This document shows positions 32,543 to 36,301 of a DNA stretch of 36,301 nt, piece after piece; position 1 is the first letter of the stretch, and every line of letters begins with the position of its first letter. Origin of the DNA: a virus; the IMG/VR virus record IMGVR_UViG_3300021438_000044, positions 1 to 36,301 of that record; one strand, written 5' to 3'. Under the pieces are notes generated by a model that saw nothing but the letters and a program-made list of their open reading frames with translations, was not told where the DNA came from and ran no database searches. The translations under genes and the position numbers were made by a program.

Positions 32543-32854
32543 ATGCAAAATAAATGGACTAAATTGAGCCAATATTGCATTGAACGCAATAATTATTACA
32601 TTTCTAAATACATTCTTGCAGATAACGCAAATCGCTTTATCTTATGGGATGGCACAAAGATTTTGAAAGTATCTGATAACTCACAGGAACTAAAAGACTA
32701 TGCAATGGATTATGACAAGACACAACCAAAAAGAGATAATCGACTACCTGCTTACATTGAAGCTAGAAGAAATCTACACAGTAGAAGTAAAGAAGAAAAG
32801 GAACAACAGAACAAACGATCAGAACAAGCGTCTCTTTGGCTACCTTTATCCTAG
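32543..32854 (+). CDS. Hypothetical protein overlapping the NinB-like gene
   Basis: This is a 103-residue protein from the ATG at 32543 (GGGGATAA ribosome site). The first 65 residues look normal (YISKYILADNANRFILWDGTKILKVS). The rest, encoded in the overlap with the next gene, is a highly charged tail (RRNLHSRSKEEKEQQNK). Either the overlap is real overprinting or a small sequence error hides an earlier end. Not recognised. Confidence 0.55.
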   Translation: MQNKWTKLSQYCIERNNYYISKYILADNANRFILWDGTKILKVSDNSQELKDYAMDYDKTQPKRDNRLPAYIEARRNLHSRSKEEKEQQNKRSEQASLWLPLS

Positions 32855-33056
32855 TCTATCCAATTACTTTGGTTATACAGTCAATGAAATTCATTTGCTT
32901 ATGGGCATAAAGTTTTTAAAAGAAACAAGAACACACAATGGAAAGTCTATTGATGTAATTAGATCAACAACTGATTTAACTGTGGAAGAAATGATGACAT
33001 ATCAACAATCAATTGAAATTTGGGCGGCAGAACTTGGGTGGTCAGATGTCGAATAG
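32700..33056 (+). CDS. NinB-like recombination protein
   Basis: This is a 118-residue frame with ATGs at 32700 and 32712. The core VEVKKKRNNRTNDQNKRLFGYLYPSL resembles the NinB/Orf signature (R...DQN..LW) and the end TTDLTVEEMMTYQQSIEIWAAE fits its C-terminal helix. NinB binds single-stranded DNA and helps load recombinases in lambda. It overlaps its upstream neighbour by up to 155 bases in another frame. Confidence 0.6.
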   Translation: MQWIMTRHNQKEIIDYLLTLKLEEIYTVEVKKKRNNRTNDQNKRLFGYLYPSLSNYFGYTVNEIHLLMGIKFLKETRTHNGKSIDVIRSTTDLTVEEMMTYQQSIEIWAAELGWSDVE

Positions 33057-33471
33057 ACCTATATATCAAACCAATCGTGATCTTGAAAATGAAAAGAAGG
33101 TTAAGGCAGTTATTGAGCCAAAATGGCGTTGTGAATTAAAGAAGCTTCCATTTGCATACCATGTAGATTGGATGGCTTTAAGAAACAATAAACCTTTAGC
33201 TTTTATTGAAATTAAATGGCGTGAGAATTTGCCTATCAATAAATATCCTGAATATATGATGTCTTTAAACAAATGGATGAAAGGTAAAGAATATACCAAA
33301 GAAACTAATATTCCATTTATCTTGATCGTGCATTTTACGGAAGGCACATACTATGTTAAACAGGATAATTTAGAAGTTCGTTATGGCTTTGGTGGTCGTT
33401 ATGATCGTGGCGATGCACAAGATGTAGAGCCAATGGTGTTTATTCCAATAGGGGCATTTGTTCCTATATGA
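33046..33471 (+). CDS. PD-(D/E)XK-like nuclease candidate
   Basis: This is a 141-residue protein from the ATG at 33046 (GGGTGGTC upstream). The longer frame starts inside the NinB-like gene. AYHVDWMALRNNKPLAFIEIKWRENL has the D...ExK spacing of restriction-like folds, followed by NKYPEYMMSLNKWMKG and a beta end. Similar phage proteins appear beside recombination genes. It overlaps the next gene by 4 bases. Confidence 0.6.
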   Translation: MSNRPIYQTNRDLENEKKVKAVIEPKWRCELKKLPFAYHVDWMALRNNKPLAFIEIKWRENLPINKYPEYMMSLNKWMKGKEYTKETNIPFILIVHFTEGTYYVKQDNLEVRYGFGGRYDRGDAQDVEPMVFIPIGAFVPI

Positions 33472-33758
33472 CCAAAGACGAAAAGAAACATTATGACAAG
33501 CTTTCACAATTAGGTTGCATTGTTTGTAGGCGTGAAGGTTGGGGCTTTAGTCCACCACACATTCATCATATTAGGCATGGCGCAGGCATAGGTCAAAAAA
33601 GCCATTGGTCATTAGCAATACCACTATGCCCAAATCATCACCAAAATGGTGGTTATGGCATAGCACTTCATGCAGGACAAAAGGAATTTGAACGAAAGTT
33701 TGGAAAGGAACTTGAATTATTATCATTTACTTTAGAATTATTAAGCAAAAAAGCATGA
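33468..33758 (+). CDS. Ref-like HNH nuclease (DUF968-type)
   Basis: This is a 96-residue protein with LGCIVCRREG (Cys17, Cys20), PPHIHHIRHG (His33, His34), PLCPNHHQNGGYGIALHAG (Cys54, His57, His58) and a closing FERKFGKELELLSF. This is the pattern of P1 Ref / lambda NinG-neighbour HNH proteins. They cut at RecA filaments or recombination structures. The order after NinB-like and nuclease genes matches a nin-type block. Confidence 0.82.
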   Translation: MTKDEKKHYDKLSQLGCIVCRREGWGFSPPHIHHIRHGAGIGQKSHWSLAIPLCPNHHQNGGYGIALHAGQKEFERKFGKELELLSFTLELLSKKA

Positions 33759-33764
33759 TAAAAT
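33756..33764 (+). promoter_or_regulatory. Weak extended -10 promoter candidate
   Basis: TGATAAAAT matches TGnTAtAAT with one change and lies over the Ref gene stop, about 25 bases before the next ATG. No -35 is seen at the right distance. Confidence 0.3.
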
Positions 33765-33788
33765 CGTTATTTACTTGAAAGGCTTATT

Positions 33789-34196
33789 ATGAAGAAAATT
33801 TATTCAATCAAAGAAGGCGAAATGCCATCAACATCAAAGCCAACAATTGGCGAGTTCTTTTTAACATTACTTCATGCCGCAACTAATGGTCATATTTTAC
33901 ATTTACAGACCAAATCCTATTCAGAGCATAAAGCTATGCAAAAGTATTATGAAGAATTGCCTGATTTGGTAGATAGAATTATTGAAGAATGGCAAGGTGC
34001 ATATCAAGTGATTGTTGAGTATCCAAATGAATACAAAGCACCAAGTTCTGATTCATTAACCGAAGTAACAATGATTCGTGATTATTTAGTGGCTAATCGT
34101 GATGTAGTAGGTCCATACACATCTTTACAGAACGATGTTGATGAATTAATGTCACTTCTTGATTCAACGATTTATCGTCTTACATTTTTAGACTAA
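33789..34196 (+). CDS. Ferritin/Dps-like helical protein (DUF5856-type)
   Basis: This is a 135-residue, all-helical protein. IGEFFLTLLHAATNGHILHLQTKSYSEHKAMQKYYEEL followed by VDRIIEEWQG resembles DUF5856 phage proteins, which have a Dps-like four-helix shape. Some metal-ligand-like His/Glu residues are present, but a full ferroxidase set is not obvious. It may protect or bind DNA. It has a clear ribosome site (GAAAGG) and stands slightly apart from the genes before it. Confidence 0.55.
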   Translation: MKKIYSIKEGEMPSTSKPTIGEFFLTLLHAATNGHILHLQTKSYSEHKAMQKYYEELPDLVDRIIEEWQGAYQVIVEYPNEYKAPSSDSLTEVTMIRDYLVANRDVVGPYTSLQNDVDELMSLLDSTIYRLTFLD

Positions 34197-34610
34197 ATGC
34201 CCTATGCCCCACTTAATGATAAGTGTAGGGAATTAGGTTGTAAGAATCCCAAGACAAGTCGTTCCACTTTTTGTAGTGAACATGGTGGTGGAATTACTGA
34301 TAAGGGTAAAGAAAATAGTAAGTTGTATTCAACAGCATTTTGGAAACAGAAAAGAAAAGAACAGTTAAGCAGGAAGCCATTATGTGCTTCTTGTTTATTG
34401 GAAGGTCGAGTTGTTCAAGCAGAACATATTGACCATGTATTTCCACATAGGCAAGATGGAACAAAATTTAGAATTAATTTGTTTCAAAGTCTTTGTGCTT
34501 CATGTCATACGAATAAGACATTAGAAGAAAACCAAGGAAATTACATATATTATTCACCTAATGGAATCATTCAATATACTGATTCAGATTATTCAAAGGA
34601 AGTTTTATGA
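34197..34610 (+). CDS. HNH endonuclease
   Basis: This is a 137-residue protein. A zinc-knuckle-like start (Cys10, Cys15, Cys26, His29) is followed by PLCASCLLEG (Cys63, Cys66), VQAEHIDHVFPHRQDG (His77 to His80) and LCASCHTNKT (Cys100, Cys103). HNH proteins of this type sit next to terminase genes in HK97-like phages and help DNA packaging. Here it is near the right edge, which may adjoin the terminase genes if the genome is circularly permuted. It overlaps the next gene by 4 bases. Confidence 0.88.
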   Translation: MPYAPLNDKCRELGCKNPKTSRSTFCSEHGGGITDKGKENSKLYSTAFWKQKRKEQLSRKPLCASCLLEGRVVQAEHIDHVFPHRQDGTKFRINLFQSLCASCHTNKTLEENQGNYIYYSPNGIIQYTDSDYSKEVL

Positions 34611-35068
34611 CAATTATTGTTTGGGATGGAAAAACGCTTGCCGCTGATAAGCAAACAAATGATGGTGGTCAAAAAATTAAATGCACAAAAATATTTAAAT
34701 GGAAAAATCATTTAATAGGTGGATCAGGAACATCAGTTTTAAATGAAGCAATGTTTCAATGGTTTAAAGATGGTGCAGACCATGAAAAATTTCCTGATTA
34801 TATTAATTTAGATGATGATAACGATTGTCATATGTTAGTAATAACACCTAAAGGAAAAATACTTAATTATGAAAACAATCCTTATCCAATGGATTATACA
34901 GAAAACAAAGTTTTTGCTATTGGATGTGGATCACCTTATGCATATGCGGCAATGTCTATGGGGGCTGATGCTAAAAAAGCAGTTGAAATAGCTATTGAAC
35001 ATGATGCTAATTGTGGCATGGGAATTGATACATTAACATTTGGAAAAAGAAAATTATGGCAATTATAG
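34607..35068 (+). CDS. Proteasome-like Ntn hydrolase
   Basis: This is a 153-residue protein. It starts MTIIVWDGKTLAADKQ, with a threonine at position 2 that would become the N-terminal nucleophile after Met removal. KIKCTKIFKWKNHLIGGSGT (23-42) carries Lys28, and VFAIGCGSPYAYAAMSMGADA (about 102-122) follows. The layout (Thr at the tip, Asp14, Lys) is like HslV and 20S subunits. Such single-domain Ntn hydrolases occur in phages, function unknown. It overlaps the holin gene by 13 bases. Confidence 0.75.
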   Translation: MTIIVWDGKTLAADKQTNDGGQKIKCTKIFKWKNHLIGGSGTSVLNEAMFQWFKDGADHEKFPDYINLDDDNDCHMLVITPKGKILNYENNPYPMDYTENKVFAIGCGSPYAYAAMSMGADAKKAVEIAIEHDANCGMGIDTLTFGKRKLWQL

Positions 35069-35445
35069 ATACAGTATTAACTACAATTGGTTCAGTATTA
35101 GATAAAGTAATTCCTGATGCTAATGCAAGATTAAAAGCTAAAGAAGAATTAGAAAGGGCATTAAATGATCAAGACTTTCAAATTGCTATTGAACAAATCA
35201 AGATTAATGCTATTGAAGCACAATCGGAAAGCTTCTTTAAATCAGGTTGGCGACCAAGCGTTGGTTGGATATGCTCAATCGCTTTCGCATTACACTTTGT
35301 TATTCTTCCCTTATTCAACTACTTTCTCATGCTCTGCGGTGGACAACCAATTCTTGTGCCATTTCAAATGGATACTCTTTTAACAGTATTGCTTGGATTA
35401 TTAGGCATGGGAACATTAAGAACAGTTGAGAAGATGAAGAAATGA
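35056..35445 (+). CDS. Holin, 3-TM (GTA holin) superfamily
   Basis: This is a 129-residue protein. The amphipathic N-terminal half (LDKVIPDANARLKAKEELERALNDQ) and the motif SGWRPSVGWICSIAFALHF are the hallmark of the 3-TM holin family. Three membrane spans follow in about 72-120. It would permeabilise the inner membrane at lysis. The peptidase gene starts on its stop (ATGA), so holin and endolysin are coupled. Confidence 0.85.
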   Translation: MAIIDTVLTTIGSVLDKVIPDANARLKAKEELERALNDQDFQIAIEQIKINAIEAQSESFFKSGWRPSVGWICSIAFALHFVILPLFNYFLMLCGGQPILVPFQMDTLLTVLLGLLGMGTLRTVEKMKK

Positions 35446-35876
35446 ATTTAACGGAACATTTTACTTTAGACGAATTAATATTTAGCGACATTGCTAAACG
35501 CAATGGTTTAGACAATAACCCTGATAAAATTATTATTGGAAACTTAACTAGACTTGCACAATTACTTGAGGAAGTTCGCACCTTATTTAATAAGCCTATT
35601 CGTGTTAATAGTGGATATAGAAGCGTTACAGTCAATGCATTATTGGGAAGCAAACCTAACTCCCAACATTGCATTGGTTGTGCCGCTGATATTCACATTG
35701 ATGGATTAACGCCTGATCAAATAGTTAAAAAAATTATGGCAAGCAATATTCAATATGATCAATTGATAAGAGAGTTTGATTCATGGGTTCATATATCTGT
35801 TCCTAATGGTGAAGGATATTTACCACGAAAGAACGCACTTATTATAGATAAGACAGGCACACGATCATACGCATGA
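35442..35876 (+). CDS. Peptidase M15 endolysin
   Basis: This is a 144-residue protein. Zinc ligands are visible: SQHCIGCAADIHI with His76 and Asp83, and SWVHISV with His117. RVNSGYRS (54-61) is typical of the Peptidase_M15_3 / D-Ala-D-Ala or L-Ala-D-Glu endopeptidase type, which cuts peptidoglycan stems. It has no signal peptide, as for holin-released endolysins. It ends on the ATG of a small membrane gene. Confidence 0.9.
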   Translation: MNLTEHFTLDELIFSDIAKRNGLDNNPDKIIIGNLTRLAQLLEEVRTLFNKPIRVNSGYRSVTVNALLGSKPNSQHCIGCAADIHIDGLTPDQIVKKIMASNIQYDQLIREFDSWVHISVPNGEGYLPRKNALIIDKTGTRSYA

Positions 35877-36022
35877 TAAACGAGTATGTGCTATGTGATA
35901 TACTATGTGCTATTGGTTATCTTGAATGGATGGCTATTGTATTTATTATTGCATTAATAATAGAAGAAGGAATATATGGACAAGACAGAGATATTAAGAA
36001 CAGCAAACGAGTTCGTAAGTAA
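35873..36022 (+). CDS. Small membrane protein after the endolysin
   Basis: This is a 49-residue protein with one membrane helix (WMAIVFIIALIIEEGI) and a basic tail (KNSKRVRK). It starts on the endolysin stop (ATGA) and overlaps the next gene by 47 bases. The place and topology suit a lysis accessory or a minimal spanin-like protein, but no lipobox partner is seen. Confidence 0.5.
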   Translation: MINEYVLCDILCAIGYLEWMAIVFIIALIIEEGIYGQDRDIKNSKRVRK

Positions 36023-36266
36023 AGACCGACAACAAACGCATGGACAAGCAGAGGATAACTTTGCTAACATCAGTAGGCTATGGTCTGCTTATTTAAACCA
36101 TCCAATCACCCCACAAGATGTAGCAATCCTTATGGTATTGCTTAAAGTCGTGAGGTTCAAAGGCAACCCATCACATATAGACAATGCTATTGATATGTGT
36201 GGATATTCTGCACTAGCAGGCGAGATAGGTCAGCGTCTTGGAACGCAGTCAGGACAAGGGAAATAA
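35976..36266 (+). CDS. DUF6378-type protein
   Basis: This is a 96-residue protein with DRQQTHGQAEDNFANISRLWSAYL, TPQDVAILMVLLKVVRF and HIDNAIDMCGYSALAGE. This is the DUF6378 pattern of phage proteins, which looks like a compact helical MazG-like or nucleotide-handling fold but is unassigned. Its ribosome site is AGAAGGAA. Its last base is shared with the next start. Confidence 0.75.
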   Translation: MDKTEILRTANEFVSKDRQQTHGQAEDNFANISRLWSAYLNHPITPQDVAILMVLLKVVRFKGNPSHIDNAIDMCGYSALAGEIGQRLGTQSGQGK

Positions 36267-36301
36267 TGAATAACTTAAATTTTGGGGCTTTGCTAAACGA
36301 G
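36266..36301 (+). CDS. 5' start of a further gene (partial)
   Basis: ATG at 36266 opens a frame starting MNNLNFGALLNE that runs off the right edge. AAGGGAAATA is a good ribosome site in the end of the DUF6378 gene. Only 12 codons are visible, so no function can be read. Confidence 0.5.
   Translation, partial: MNNLNFGALLNE

Noticed and set aside
1-36301. Circular closure of the window ends
   Set aside because: Joining the right edge to the left edge turns the last frame into a 20-residue peptide. The frame entering from the left is a different one. The window is therefore more likely a slice with some sequence missing between the ends.
1-36301. tRNA genes, CRISPR arrays, insertion sequences, integrase or repressor
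   Set aside because: No cloverleaf, spaced palindromic repeat array, transposase, tyrosine/serine recombinase or CI/Cro-like helix-turn-helix gene could be recognised.

Overview
The window is most of the genome of a tailed dsDNA phage with a long non-contractile tail (siphovirus). It carries an HK97-type head module, a lambda-type tail module and a lambda-like replication strategy. The DNA is clearly AT-rich. I see no integrase, repressor, excisionase, tRNA, CRISPR array or insertion sequence, so a strictly lytic phage is most likely. No stretch longer than 300 bases lacks a gene. The best host clue is a 23-codon pqqA-like gene (24886-24957, minus strand), which encodes the peptide precursor of the redox cofactor PQQ. 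A phage carrying pqqA fits a low-GC methylotroph such as the Methylophilaceae (freshwater 'Ca. Methylopumilus' or marine OM43 types), whose methanol dehydrogenase needs PQQ. This host call is inference.

Layout. (1) 38-24768, plus strand, structural genes: small and large terminase, portal, protease, major capsid protein with its own terminator, a second capsid paralogue, connector genes, tail tube, tail assembly chaperones with a probable -1 frameshift, tape measure, tail tip genes with an embedded acetyltransferase, a J-like protein and two large fibres. Small genes and an HNH protein close this module. (2) 24886-28465, minus strand, an early-type operon: unknown genes, a small secreted repeat protein, an ERF annealing protein, a YqaJ-type exonuclease, a small protein with an SSB-like tail, and last pqqA. 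(3) 28572-36301, plus strand: VRR-NUC nuclease, a DUF1376 replication protein with iterons inside its gene (candidate origin), a SleB-like hydrolase, many small genes, a possible helicase loader, a cytosine methyltransferase, NinB-like, PD-(D/E)XK-like, Ref-like and HNH nucleases, a ferritin-like protein, a proteasome-like Ntn hydrolase, a holin, an M15 peptidase and a DUF6378 protein.

How it works together. The minus and right-hand plus operons diverge at about 28515, where two predicted -10 boxes lie on top of each other, so the two early transcripts may compete. There is no phage DNA polymerase. The O-like protein would open the origin inside its own gene and the loader-like protein would bring in host helicase and polymerase. 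ERF, exonuclease and the SSB-like protein form an annealing recombination set. Lysis would use the 3-TM holin plus the M15 peptidase, with the SleB-like hydrolase as a second wall enzyme.

The least ordinary points are pqqA in a phage, the duplicated capsid gene, the 11-bp iterons read in three frames inside the replication gene, the tail chaperone frameshift, the superimposed divergent promoters, and a 10-bp tandem repeat next to the convergent terminator.
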